From M3007 sp044226205 (GTDB taxonomy: Bacteria > Bacteroidota > Bacteroidia > Chitinophagales > Saprospiraceae): 64,000 nt of DNA. Both the position numbers and the translations under genes were made by a program. Location of the stretch: NCBI GenBank assembly GCA_044226205.1, contig JBGAHL010000005.1, forward strand, positions 124,001 to 188,000. The letters run 5' to 3'. The notes below the pieces were generated by a model, which was not told where the DNA came from, ran no database searches, and was given only the letters and a program-made list of their open reading frames with translations. Every line of letters begins with the position of its first letter. Position 1 is the stretch's first letter. Of the stretch, positions 1-7,911 are shown one piece after another.

Positions 1-1152
1 CAACACGACGTCGGCTTTCACCTTCCAGTTCAGGGCGTCGAGAATTAGCGTATCTATGGTATTTTCCACAACAAAATAGCGGTACAAAGGCACTTTGCTG
101 TACCCGACGACCTTGTTGATGTCATCGACAAATGGCGCTTCCAGTCCCTGAATAAGTTGTGCAATCTCCTTTTTAGGCTTGTGTTTGCGCACGTCCACCT
201 CGACGAGTTCGTAATGATCGGACGTTATTTTGCCGTTTTCCACCTGCAAATCCAGTCGACCGACGAAGGAACCGAACGCGCCCGGCTCTACCACTTTGGC
301 GTATTTGCATTGAATCGGGGTGCGTACCCGCTCATGGGTATCGCCGCCAAAAATGTAGTCGACTCCTTCGCATTCAGGCAGATTGGCCAGGGCGATTTGC
401 TGCGACAGGCCCAGGTGCGACAACAGGATGACGAAATCGCATTGCTCCTGCTCGCGCAGCACCTTGACGTAATACGCGAGGTTTTCCTCGGGTTTGGTGT
501 ACACGATGCCTTTCGACATGTTGGGCGACTGGCGGATGGGCACCAGGTGGTCTGTGTAGCCTAAAAAGCCGATTTTGACGCCCAGCCTCGACCAGGTATA
601 GTAGGGCGGGAAGATCAACTCTCCTTTTTTGCCATCGTCGGCATCATGGTACATATTGGCGCAAACCTTCGGGGCATACAAGCCGCCGAGGAGGGTTTGC
701 ATGTTGTGTTTGTAATAAATAACCTCCCAGTTACCGGGCAGGTAGAGGTCGTAGCCGAGGCTGTTCAGGATGGGCGAAATCGCCTGCCCGGTCGTTTTGA
801 CAGACAATTCACTACCCTGAAACATATCGCCGGTGTCGACAATAAAGGTGTTCGGGTTTTTCTTGCGAACCTTGTCGAACAGTGTGGCCAAATGGGCGTA
901 GCCGGCTGTTTGGCGAAATACCGCGGCGTTATTTTCCCAAAACAACTCGTCGTGGGGGTGAATTTGACAATGAACATCCGTGGTTTGTAACAGCGTGATC
1001 GTCCCGCTGCCGGCAGATGCAGGGTCGTCTGCCGTGCCGGCCGTGTTGTTCAGGATGGACGGCAAGCCGTTTTGGGCGGACAATGGGGTTAGTCCGGCGC
1101 CCACGCCTCCGATGAGGGCGTTGCGCAGGAATTTTCGGCGACTGACAGGCAT
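1..1152 (-). CDS. soxB: SoxB-like thiosulfohydrolase / 5'-nucleotidase-family metallophosphoesterase (3' part outside window)
   Basis: The first 384 residues are present and the C-terminus runs off the left edge. Residues 4-9 read SRRKFL, a twin-arginine export signal, followed by a hydrophobic stretch, so the protein is predicted to be periplasmic. Dimetal-site motifs are in the right order: D59-x-H61, DTGDMFQG at 106-113, GNWE at 140-143, a SHLG motif and GGDTHE. The Trp in GNWE and the Tat signal favour SoxB over a UshA-type nucleotidase, which usually has GNHE. SoxB hydrolyses sulfate from SoxY-bound thiosulfate; no SoxYZ is visible here. The ATG lies 4 nt after the stop of the TsdA-like cytochrome, so the two are probably one operon. 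A 5'-nucleotidase remains possible. Confidence 0.7.
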   Translation of the reverse strand, partial: MPVSRRKFLRNALIGGVGAGLTPLSAQNGLPSILNNTAGTADDPASAGSGTITLLQTTDVHCQIHPHDELFWENNAAVFRQTAGYAHLATLFDKVRKKNPNTFIVDTGDMFQGSELSVKTTGQAISPILNSLGYDLYLPGNWEVIYYKHNMQTLLGGLYAPKVCANMYHDADDGKKGELIFPPYYTWSRLGVKIGFLGYTDHLVPIRQSPNMSKGIVYTKPEENLAYYVKVLREQEQCDFVILLSHLGLSQQIALANLPECEGVDYIFGGDTHERVRTPIQCKYAKVVEPGAFGSFVGRLDLQVENGKITSDHYELVEVDVRKHKPKKEIAQLIQGLEAPFVDDINKVVGYSKVPLYRYFVVENTIDTLILDALNWKVKADVVL

Positions 1153-1156
1153 AGTT

Positions 1157-2317
1157 TTATTTCCGGTTTTGTTTTTGAAAAGCCACGATGGGCCCGAAGG
1201 GACCGTATTTGTGCATAATTTCAGGAAAAGTATCCTTGTATGGACCAAAAGGGTGGTCGAAAGGTTTTTTACCGATATCCGGCCAGTCGGTGGACAGGAA
1301 CGGGTGGGGCGGTCGGGCCTGGCTGTTGATAAAAGCCGCCACGTCCCAGGCTTCCTCGTCGCTCAGTTGGGGATTGTCAAAACTGGCGCCGAAAGGCATG
1401 TTGGCTTTGACATAGCCCGCGAGCCGCGACAGGCGGAAGAGCCCCGCGGCTTCATTGTAGCTTTTTTCGCCCCAAAGCGGCGGATACTCCCGAGGGCTGT
1501 CAGGCATGGGGCCGCCCTGTCCATTGGGGCCGTGGCAGCTGGCGCATTTGCTTTGGTACACGTATTTGCCCCGTTCGGGATCGGCAGCGCGATCGAGCAT
1601 AGGCACTTCCACGAGGCCTGTGCCCTTGGGTTTTTCGCCTTTGGGCACGCCCGTGCCCAGCCACTTGATGTAGGCAAGAATGGCGCGCATTTCGCGGCCG
1701 GTCGTATCGATGGCCTGGCCGTTCAGGCTGCGCTGGAAGCAATCGTTGACCCGTTTGGACATGGTTTCGAGCGAGCCGGAGCGGGCGCGCATTTGCGGGT
1801 AGGTGCTGGCCACGGCAAAATAATTGTTTCCGAAAGGCTTGGAGCCGGCGTCCAGGTGGCAACTTTGACAGTTGAGGTTATTGATACTTCCGGGCTGTAC
1901 GATGCCTTCTTCCCCGAAATAATCCTGCGTGTGCGCGATCAGGTCGCGGCCGTAAGCAATCAACTCGCGGTGCTCATCCGTTTCCGCCAGGTAGGGGTCG
2001 GGGGCATGCCACAAGGTCGAGGCGTCGTAGGCGGGTATCAGGCGGGCGCGCTGATCGGCGCGCGCGCGGCTTTCGGCCCTGTGGTTGGCCCACCACAGCA
2101 CGCTGCCAAAAATGACGAGCAGGGCTGCCAGCGCCCGGATTCCGTTGCGCAGAAAATTCAGGACGTGCAATTGTCGTTGCACCGCCCAGCCGTGAAGCGG
2201 GTCGAGCAGGATTTTTTGCTTATAAAAGGCCATGCCGGTTGAAACAACCATCAGGCCTATCACCAAAACCGCGATCAAAAGCCAGAAGACAGGAAAATAA
2301 AAAGCACTGATATCCAT
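1157..2317 (-). CDS. tsdA: TsdA-like dihaem cytochrome c (thiosulfate dehydrogenase family)
   Basis: 386 aa from the ATG at 2317. Two hydrophobic segments (about 6-28 and 60-78) suggest membrane anchoring with the haem domains in the periplasm. Haem-binding motifs are CQSCH (150-154) and CASCH (258-262). Between them RVNDCFQRSLNG places Cys193 where TsdA proteins carry the cysteine ligand of haem 1. The GSKPFGNNY and YPPLWG segments also match this family. TsdA couples two thiosulfates to tetrathionate or runs the reverse reaction. The frame stays open to a start at 2395, but that codon lies inside the Crp-type operator and upstream of the predicted transcription start, so 2317 is preferred. 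It leads the operon with the SoxB-like gene. Activity on thiosulfate rather than another sulfur compound is inferred. Confidence 0.8.
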   Translation of the reverse strand: MDISAFYFPVFWLLIAVLVIGLMVVSTGMAFYKQKILLDPLHGWAVQRQLHVLNFLRNGIRALAALLVIFGSVLWWANHRAESRARADQRARLIPAYDASTLWHAPDPYLAETDEHRELIAYGRDLIAHTQDYFGEEGIVQPGSINNLNCQSCHLDAGSKPFGNNYFAVASTYPQMRARSGSLETMSKRVNDCFQRSLNGQAIDTTGREMRAILAYIKWLGTGVPKGEKPKGTGLVEVPMLDRAADPERGKYVYQSKCASCHGPNGQGGPMPDSPREYPPLWGEKSYNEAAGLFRLSRLAGYVKANMPFGASFDNPQLSDEEAWDVAAFINSQARPPHPFLSTDWPDIGKKPFDHPFGPYKDTFPEIMHKYGPFGPIVAFQKQNRK

Positions 2318-2358
2318 GAAAACGAAAGGGCAGATCAGAAAAAAGTGAAATTCTGATA

Positions 2359-2403
2359 CAAAGTTTGGCGCAATGCCGCCAATCCAGCGTGACATTTCTC
2401 ACA
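2359..2403 (-). promoter_or_regulatory. Crp/Fnr operator plus -7 element of the tsdA-soxB operon
   Basis: The plus strand reads CGTGACATTTCTCACA at 2388-2403, a Crp/Fnr-type palindrome (GTGA-N6-TCAC). Twenty-one nt downstream in the minus-strand direction is AAACTTTG (2366-2359), close to the Bacteroidota -7 consensus TAnnTTTG. Operator centre to the last G of the -7 element is 36.5 nt, a class II activator geometry shared with five other units in this window. Confidence 0.65.
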
Positions 2404-2410
2404 TGCAAAA

Positions 2411-2440
2411 GAAAAACGCCTGTCGTACAAACAGGCGTTT
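2411..2440 (-). terminator. Intrinsic terminator of the sqr gene
   Basis: A perfect 10-bp stem (2414-2423 with 2431-2440) and 7-nt loop are followed on the minus strand by a short T run. It lies just downstream of the sqr stop codon and separates sqr from the tsdA promoter. Confidence 0.75.
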
Positions 2441-2463
2441 CCTTGCTGATATTTTCAAAAGGC

Positions 2464-3657
2464 TCAGGCCAGGCCTTTCAAAATTGCCGACCAGTACATT
2501 CTGGGCAGCACCTGCTTTTTGAGTTGATACATCGACCAGCGTTCTTTCGACTGATCGAAGGGGAAGGTTTCCATGGGTGTGTTGTTGTAGTCGAATTCTG
2601 CCAGCACCAGTTTGCCGTAGCCCGTCACGAGCGGGCAGGAGGTGTACCCCAGGTAAGTTGCCGAGGGCTTTTGGCCGCTCATGACGTCGTGGAGGTTCTG
2701 AACCACCACGGGGGCTTGTTTGCGGATCGCGGCGCCCGTTTTGGAAATCGGCAGGCCGGCGGCATCGCCCAGCGAAAAGATGTTGGCAAAACGCGTATGC
2801 TGCAAGCTGCCTTTATCGACCTCCACCCAGCCGGCAGCATTGGCCAGCGGGCTGTTGCGAATAAAATCGGGCGCGCTTTGCGGCGGCGTGACGTGGATCA
2901 TGTCGAATTCCACTTCGTACACCTGATCCTTGTTGTTTTCGCCAAAACCGACAAAGGTCGCCTTGTGGTTAGGGCCGTCGATTTCCGTCAGATTGACGTT
3001 GAAATTCAGTTTGATATTGCCGCGTTTGCACACGTCGAGCAGGGTCGATTCGTAGCGCGGGACGGCGAAAAGTTTGCCTGCGCCACTCCAGTATTGCACG
3101 TCGGCCTTGGGCAACACCCCGTGTTTGCGGAAGTAGTCGGTCGCCAGGTACATGATTTTGTGCGGGGCGCCGCCGCATTTCACGGGCGTGGAAGGATTGT
3201 GAAAAATCGCCTTGCCGCCTTTGAAATTTTTGACGCACTCGAAGGTGTACGGCGCCGTTTCAAAGGAATAATTGCTGCAAACATTGTTTTTGCCCAGGGT
3301 TTCGGGCAAACCCTTGATCGCGCTCCAGTTCAACTGGATGCCCGGGCAAACAATGAGGTAGTCATAGGTAAGCGCGCCGCTTTCGAGCAGCACCTTGTTT
3401 TCCTCGGGCACAAAGCTGTTCGCTTTTTCCTTGATCCAGGTCACGTTGCTCGGCATGACCTCCGCTTCATCGCGCACGGTATCATTGATATTAAAAGCGC
3501 CGCCACCTACCAGCGTCCAGGCCGGCTGGTAATAGTGTTTGTCGGCCGGATCTACGATCGCGATATCCAGTTTTTTGTTTTTGCGGAGCAATTGCGCTGA
3601 AACGGAAATGCCGGCGTTGCCGCCTCCGATAACTACAATTTGATGGTGATTCTTCAT
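2464..3657 (-). CDS. sqr: Sulfide:quinone oxidoreductase, mitochondrial SQOR-like type
   Basis: 397 aa FAD disulfide oxidoreductase. The N-terminal dinucleotide fold is VVIGGGNAG (8-16). The probable redox cysteine pair is Cys161, in the VKCGGAPHKIMYL segment, and Cys341, in GYTSCPLVTGYGK. The C-terminal ETFPFDQSKER segment is nearly identical to what I recall of human SQOR, so a type II (eukaryote-like) SQR is likely rather than flavocytochrome c or NADH dehydrogenase. The enzyme oxidises sulfide, passes electrons to the quinone pool and leaves a persulfide on an acceptor. It has its own terminator and no Crp-type operator was found upstream. A persulfide dioxygenase fusion is encoded divergently about 1.2 kb away, fitting the SQR-PDO pathway. 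Confidence 0.9.
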   Translation of the reverse strand: MKNHHQIVVIGGGNAGISVSAQLLRKNKKLDIAIVDPADKHYYQPAWTLVGGGAFNINDTVRDEAEVMPSNVTWIKEKANSFVPEENKVLLESGALTYDYLIVCPGIQLNWSAIKGLPETLGKNNVCSNYSFETAPYTFECVKNFKGGKAIFHNPSTPVKCGGAPHKIMYLATDYFRKHGVLPKADVQYWSGAGKLFAVPRYESTLLDVCKRGNIKLNFNVNLTEIDGPNHKATFVGFGENNKDQVYEVEFDMIHVTPPQSAPDFIRNSPLANAAGWVEVDKGSLQHTRFANIFSLGDAAGLPISKTGAAIRKQAPVVVQNLHDVMSGQKPSATYLGYTSCPLVTGYGKLVLAEFDYNNTPMETFPFDQSKERWSMYQLKKQVLPRMYWSAILKGLA

Positions 3658-3851
3658 TTTTGTACGTCAGGTTAGTTAATACGGCAGCAAAAATCCCTTT
3701 TCCCGGCGGCGCGGCACTGGTACTTTTCAGGTGCAAAACAGGACTAATCACTTGTTTTGAAATTTTATTGCGGCTCTGACACTGCTCCGGAAATATTCAC
3801 CTGATTTTTTACCCCTCCTGCGTATACTATTTACCTATTGTTGTTCCGGGC

Positions 3852-3884
3852 AAAAAAAAGCGCCGCCCCTTGTGAGGGCGGCGC
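3852..3884 (-). terminator. Intrinsic terminator of the peroxiredoxin gene
   Basis: A 9-bp GC-rich stem (3860-3868 with 3876-3884) with a 7-nt loop is followed on the minus strand by eight T residues (3859-3852). It lies 24 nt after the peroxiredoxin stop codon. Confidence 0.85.
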
Positions 3885-3908
3885 ACAAAACAACATTGAA
3901 GAAGTATA

Positions 3909-4559
3909 TCAATTGAGGTCGCGTTTGGCCAGGTAAAAGTCAACCATCTCGTAGTTGCTTTTCAGGCGCGTGTCCAGTTCGTCGAGCGTTTTGGGCGGCG
4001 GCACGATGGCTTTGTCACCCGGTTTCCAGTTGAGCGGGAGGGCGCATTTGTGTTCGTCGGCAGTTTGCAGTGCGACAAGCACCCGTTTGATTTCCTCCAT
4101 GTTGCGGCCCACGTTGAGCGGGTAGTACATGATCAGGCGGATTTTGAAGTTCGGATCGATGAAAAAGACAGCGCGCACGGCGGCCGTTTCACTTTCGCCG
4201 GGCTGCAGCATGCCGTAAAGTTTGGCTACCGACATGTCGAGGTCGGCGATGATGGGGAATTCAAACAACACGCCGGTCTTTTCGCGTACGTTCTGCACCC
4301 ATGCGATGTGCGCGTGAATGCTGTCGATACTCAGTCCGATCAGTTTGGCGCCGCGGGCAGCAAAGAAATCTTTTTCAAGGGCGAAGCCGGACATCTCGGT
4401 CGTGCACACGGGCGTAAAATCTGCCGGGTGAGAAAAGAGAATCGTCCAGGAGCTTTTGGCATATTCGGAAAAACGAAGTTTGCCGGTGGTGGTCATTACT
4501 TCGAAATCGGGGGCGATATCGCCGATGCGGGGCATGGTTGTCAAAGCAGTGGTTTCCAT
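3909..4559 (-). CDS. Peroxiredoxin, Prx6 / 1-Cys family
   Basis: 216 aa from the ATG at 4559; the 21 extra codons upstream in frame are unlike the family. The peroxidatic site is DFTPVCTTE with Cys52, preceded by SHPAD, typical of Prx6-type peroxiredoxins. The C-terminal dimerisation arm (PLNWKPGDKAIVPP) is also typical. A second cysteine, Cys172, lies in that arm, so a resolving role cannot be excluded. Prx6 enzymes reduce hydrogen peroxide and organic peroxides in the cytosol. Its place between sqr and a persulfide dioxygenase suggests protection against peroxides or persulfides formed during sulfide oxidation, which is an inference. It is a single-gene unit with its own terminator. Confidence 0.88.
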   Translation of the reverse strand: METTALTTMPRIGDIAPDFEVMTTTGKLRFSEYAKSSWTILFSHPADFTPVCTTEMSGFALEKDFFAARGAKLIGLSIDSIHAHIAWVQNVREKTGVLFEFPIIADLDMSVAKLYGMLQPGESETAAVRAVFFIDPNFKIRLIMYYPLNVGRNMEEIKRVLVALQTADEHKCALPLNWKPGDKAIVPPPKTLDELDTRLKSNYEMVDFYLAKRDLN

Positions 4560-4873
4560 ATATATGATAAAAATAAGTGGAAGGCAAAGGTCAGGGGAAA
4601 TCCGGGTCGGGCCATTGACCATTTGGCGGATCGTGTGGCACTTTTCGGCGATAAATCGCCATGGTTGTACTTTTCAAATACTATTTGGTACTTTTTATTT
4701 CTCTATACAAAATCTATCATAAATATTCAATGACGCAGATTTTTTTATTGCCAGACTTTGGTCATTGCCCAGCCTCCGCCGGCCGCCTGACTTTTGCTCT
4801 CGTTCCGGATGTATGCCATCCTGGTAAAGGAACCAAAACGTTTTTTCATCACCAATTACACTTCTCTCATTTT
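4560..4873. other. Divergent intergenic region between peroxiredoxin and persulfide dioxygenase
   Basis: No credible gene is seen. It holds a 14-bp palindrome GGCGATAAATCGCC (4647-4660) and several GTACTTTT-like words (4638-4646, 4667-4675, 4688-4696), the second identical to a 9-mer upstream of sqr (3720-3728). No TGTGA-N6-TCACA operator and no clean TAnnTTTG element were found. Both flanking promoters must lie here. Confidence 0.5.
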
Positions 4874-6286
4874 ATGAAAGTTGAACAACTTTATACCGGT
4901 TGCCTGGCAGAAGCTGCGTACTATATCGAATCAGATGGCGAGGCCGCAATCATCGACCCGCTTCGCGAAACCAAGCCGTACGTCGATCGTGCCCTGGCCG
5001 ACGGCGCCAAGATCAAGTACGTGCTGGAAACACACTTCCACGCCGATTTTGTCAGCGGCCACCTCGATCTGGCGAAAAAAACAGGCGCCACCATCGTATT
5101 CGGCCCCACGGCGAAGCCCAATTTTGAAGCGCACGTAGCCGGCGACGGCGAAGTGCTGAAAATCGGTAAAGTCAGCCTGGTTGTATTGCACACCCCGGGC
5201 CATACCATGGAGTCGTCCAGCTTCCTGCTCCGCGACGAAAATGGCAAGGATGTCGCCGTATTTACGGGCGATACGCTCTTCATCGGCGATGTGGGCCGCC
5301 CCGACCTGGCTGTGAAAAGCGACCTTTCCCGCGAAGACCTGGCCGGTCTGCTCTTCGACTCGCTCCGCAATAAAATCATGACCCTGCCCGACGATGTAGT
5401 GGTTTATCCGGGCCACGGCGCTGGTTCCGCCTGCGGCAAAAAAATGGCCAAGGAAACGGAAAGCACCATCGGGCTGCAAAAACAATTCAACTACGCCCTG
5501 CGCGCCGACATGAGCCGCGATGAATTCGTCAAGGAAGTCACCGACGGCCTCGTCGATCCGCCGCAATACTTCCCCAAAAATGCCGTGATGAACCGCATGG
5601 GCTACGATAGCATCGACAACGTCATGCAACAGGGCAGCACCGCGCTTAATGTGCGCGAATTCGTTACGGTTGCAGAATCGACCGGCGCTCTGATCCTCGA
5701 TACGCGCAAAAAGGCAGACTTTATCAAAGGCTTCATCCCCGGCGCAATCTTCATCGGCCTCGACGGTCAGTTTGCCTCCTGGGTAGGTACGCTGGTCACC
5801 GATCTGCAACAACCGCTGCTGCTCGTGTGCGACGAAGGCACGGAAGAAGAAGCCGTTACCCGCCTTGCCCGCGTTGGTTACGACAATTGCCAGGGCTACC
5901 TGAAAGGAGGCATGGATGCCTGGAAAGCCGAAAACCGCGACGTTGATACGCTCGAATCCATCACGGTGGAAGAATTCCTCAACCGCCACGGTAAAGGCAA
6001 TGAAATCACCCTCGACGCCCGCCGCAAAAGCGAGTACGACGCCGAACACCTCGTGGGCGCCCGCAACTTCCCGCTCGACTTTATCAACCGCAATATGGCC
6101 GAGATTAACCACGATCAGACCTATCTGATCCACTGTGCGGGGGGCTATCGATCCGCTATTGCCGCCAGCATCCTCAAAAGCCGCGGCTTCGACAATGTTG
6201 TCGACGTGGATGGCGGATTTTCCTCCATCAAAGCTTCGGGTAAAGCCGAGCTGACCCAGTTCGTTGAGCAGATCACCGAACTGTAA
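4874..6286 (+). CDS. Persulfide dioxygenase-like MBL protein fused to two rhodanese domains (copy 1)
   Basis: 470 aa from the ATG at 4874, matching the start of its paralogue at 12463-13869. The MBL-fold domain (1 to about 250) carries THFHADFVSGH (H54, H56, D58, H63), HTPGH (H110), GDTLFIGD (D133) and YPGHG (H181), the ETHE1-type mononuclear iron site. Rhodanese 1 (about 255-360) has a cysteine, Cys319, in a degenerate loop CDEGTEEE. Rhodanese 2 (about 365-465) has an intact loop CAGGYRS with Cys421. ETHE1-type enzymes oxidise glutathione or thiol persulfide to sulfite; fused rhodaneses can supply persulfide or convert sulfite to thiosulfate. It is transcribed away from the sqr/peroxiredoxin side and followed by a terminator. 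The thiol substrate is unknown. Confidence 0.85.
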   Translation: MKVEQLYTGCLAEAAYYIESDGEAAIIDPLRETKPYVDRALADGAKIKYVLETHFHADFVSGHLDLAKKTGATIVFGPTAKPNFEAHVAGDGEVLKIGKVSLVVLHTPGHTMESSSFLLRDENGKDVAVFTGDTLFIGDVGRPDLAVKSDLSREDLAGLLFDSLRNKIMTLPDDVVVYPGHGAGSACGKKMAKETESTIGLQKQFNYALRADMSRDEFVKEVTDGLVDPPQYFPKNAVMNRMGYDSIDNVMQQGSTALNVREFVTVAESTGALILDTRKKADFIKGFIPGAIFIGLDGQFASWVGTLVTDLQQPLLLVCDEGTEEEAVTRLARVGYDNCQGYLKGGMDAWKAENRDVDTLESITVEEFLNRHGKGNEITLDARRKSEYDAEHLVGARNFPLDFINRNMAEINHDQTYLIHCAGGYRSAIAASILKSRGFDNVVDVDGGFSSIKASGKAELTQFVEQITEL

Positions 6287-6322
6287 GAAATGTGTACTTG
6301 ACAGAGTAGTCTTCCATAGACG

Positions 6323-6364
6323 ACCCGCCCAGCCGGAATTGGTAGGGCGGGTTTTTCCTTTTTT
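6323..6364 (+). terminator. Intrinsic terminator after the first persulfide dioxygenase fusion
   Basis: An 8-bp stem (ACCCGCCC 6323-6330 with GGGCGGGT 6345-6352) and 14-nt loop are followed by T5-CC-T6, 36 nt after the stop codon. Confidence 0.75.
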
Positions 6365-6380
6365 GACCAATTCAGGCGCC

Positions 6381-6388
6381 TAATTTTG
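6381..6388 (+). promoter_or_regulatory. Candidate -7 promoter element of the TlpA gene
   Basis: TAATTTTG is an exact match to the Bacteroidota TAnnTTTG element, 24 nt before the ATG at 6413. A TTTG at 6362-6365 could be the upstream element, but the 15-nt spacing is shorter than usual. Confidence 0.45.
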
Positions 6389-6412
6389 CCTTCTCAAACT
6401 GCTTTATCGTCC

Positions 6413-7618
6413 ATGAAAAACAAGCGGCTGTCAGCTATTTCAATTCCTTTTTTCATCCTCCTGGGAATGTGGGCTGCGCAATGCCAAACGACCGCCCCTG
6501 TGTCGATACATGGGAAAATTGTGCGCACATCCGACTGGAAACCAGTTGTTTACCTCATCCAACCCGCATCTTTTGAAGAAATAGCCGCGAGCTACGCTGG
6601 AAAAATAATCGACTCGGCAGTCATCGCTGCCGACGGGTCCTTTCGGTTCGAACATCTGCCGCAGATCGAACGACCGGTTTTGCTGGAGATCTGCGTCCAG
6701 CGCTCAGGCAGCCGTTTTGCCAACAAACTGGAGGATGAAGACCCGACGCTGTCCAACTATTGCCCGCTGGTGCTGCACCCCGACGAATCGATGCTTATTG
6801 AGGCGGAAGCCGGCCAGTTTCAGTCGAGCATGCTGATTTCAAATGCATCATCCGAGCAGCAAACCATGCTGCGGCTGCAATCCATCCGACTGGCGGCCTG
6901 GCAGCAACGACAACTGCGCGAAAAGGAGATAGGGGAGCACGATGAAAATGCGATTCTGGAACACGAACAAGCCCTCATGGCCTATCGCGCGTCTCTGATG
7001 GCCTTTGCCGATACCACGGAGGCGCTGTTTCCGGCGCTGGTGGCCATTCGCTGGGCCAGCCCGGAAGGCGACTACGAACGAATCCCGGAGTTCGTAACCC
7101 GCCAGTGCAACCGCTGGCGCCAAAAAGCCTCTGAACATCCTTTTGTAAGAGATCTGTGCAGCCTTGCCGATCCCGGCCAACTGCCGGTACAGACCGGCGA
7201 CACTATGCCCGATTTCGATCTGCCCATGCTGGCGGGCGACACAGTCGGTTTGTACAAATTATTGGGTAAAAAATTGACAATCATCGACTTATGGGCGTCT
7301 TGGTGCGCCCCTTGCCGCAAGGAAAATCGTGAATTTCTGGCGCCGTTGTATCCAAAGTACAAGGAACAGGGGCTTCAAATTGTCGGCTACTCGCTCGACA
7401 GCAACCGGCCGGCCTGGGCCGCGGCAATTGCAAAAGACGGCGCCAACTGGCCCCAGGCTTCCCATTTGCAAGGCGATGTGAGCCCCTTCCTCGACCGCCT
7501 TCGGATCACGACCATCCCGGCCAACTTCCTTGTCGATGAAAAAGGCGTGGTAGTTGCCAAAAACCTTCACGGCACCGAACTGGCAACTTTTGTTGAACAG
7601 TTTTTTCAAAAAAAATAA
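6413..7618 (+). CDS. TlpA-like thioredoxin-fold protein with large N-terminal domain
   Basis: 401 aa. The N-terminus has a basic start and hydrophobic stretch ending WAAQC. Gln at -1 makes a poor lipobox, so signal peptidase I export is more likely. Residues about 30-255 resemble the extracytoplasmic domain found ahead of thioredoxin in many Bacteroidota TlpA proteins. The C-terminal redoxin domain has GDTMPDFDL and the active site WCAPC (Cys298, Cys301), followed by the cis-Pro region TTIPANFLVDEKG. Such proteins reduce periplasmic disulfides, for example in cytochrome c maturation. With c-type cytochromes and persulfide chemistry encoded beside it, a thiol-redox role is plausible. It has its own candidate promoter. 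Confidence 0.85.
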   Translation: MKNKRLSAISIPFFILLGMWAAQCQTTAPVSIHGKIVRTSDWKPVVYLIQPASFEEIAASYAGKIIDSAVIAADGSFRFEHLPQIERPVLLEICVQRSGSRFANKLEDEDPTLSNYCPLVLHPDESMLIEAEAGQFQSSMLISNASSEQQTMLRLQSIRLAAWQQRQLREKEIGEHDENAILEHEQALMAYRASLMAFADTTEALFPALVAIRWASPEGDYERIPEFVTRQCNRWRQKASEHPFVRDLCSLADPGQLPVQTGDTMPDFDLPMLAGDTVGLYKLLGKKLTIIDLWASWCAPCRKENREFLAPLYPKYKEQGLQIVGYSLDSNRPAWAAAIAKDGANWPQASHLQGDVSPFLDRLRITTIPANFLVDEKGVVVAKNLHGTELATFVEQFFQKK

Positions 7619-7636
7619 TAGAGACTGCCGCGGCCA

Positions 7637-7670
7637 ACTGACGGGGTGACTCTAGAGTCACCCCGTCAGT
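7637..7670. repeat. Perfect 34-bp palindrome between convergent genes
   Basis: Seventeen bases starting ACTGACGGGG (7637-7653) are followed with no spacer by their exact reverse complement (7654-7670); the centre is CTCTAGAG. It lies between the stop codons of the TlpA gene and the DUF2892 gene. Neither strand has a T tract directly after it, so it is not a textbook terminator, although it could serve both genes. Confidence 0.8.
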
Positions 7671-7676
7671 AAAAGG

Positions 7677-7889
7677 TTATTTTTTGCTATCGGTCGGGCA
7701 GGTAGAAAGCCCGACAATGGCGTATAAGGGGCAAAAACTGATCACGCTGGTCAGGGTAAAAATAGCGGCAACAACGAGGGCCACGATGCCCAGGGTGCCG
7801 GTCAGTGTGCCGTTGAAATACAGAAAAGCGGCGATGGCGGCAATTACAAGCCGAACGATGCGGTCAACATTTCCCATGTTCTTTTTCAT
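7677..7889 (-). CDS. DUF2892 small inner-membrane protein (YgaP C-terminal type)
   Basis: 70 aa. MKKNMGNVDRIVRLVI, two hydrophobic helices (about 10-26 and 30-52) and a FCPLYAIVGLSTC tail match DUF2892, the membrane part of the sulfurtransferase YgaP. In other genomes this domain is often linked to rhodaneses. The cysteines FC and TC near the end are family features. It is the second gene of a two-gene unit behind a Crp-type operator, 22 nt after a 33-codon membrane peptide gene. A role in moving or holding sulfane sulfur at the membrane is inferred only from family and context. Confidence 0.85.
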   Translation of the reverse strand: MKKNMGNVDRIVRLVIAAIAAFLYFNGTLTGTLGIVALVVAAIFTLTSVISFCPLYAIVGLSTCPTDSKK

Positions 7890-7911
7890 GGCGGATCAAA
7901 AGTTGGTTTGT

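Noticed and set aside
1..1152. UshA-type 5'-nucleotidase as first choice for the left-edge gene
   Set aside because: Tat signal, the GNWE variant and direct linkage to a TsdA-like cytochrome fit SoxB better, although the nucleotidase reading is kept as an alternative.
980..2242. 420-codon plus-strand frame over the tsdA/soxB region
   Set aside because: Antisense to the haem-motif-containing cytochrome gene; no motif or promoter supports it.
2318..2395. N-terminal extension of the TsdA-like protein (26 residues)
   Set aside because: The extra start at 2395 lies inside the Crp-type palindrome and upstream of the -7 element, so it would not be on the main transcript.
2365..3600. 411-codon plus-strand frame opposite sqr
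   Set aside because: Shadow of the SQR gene, whose motifs are complete on the minus strand.
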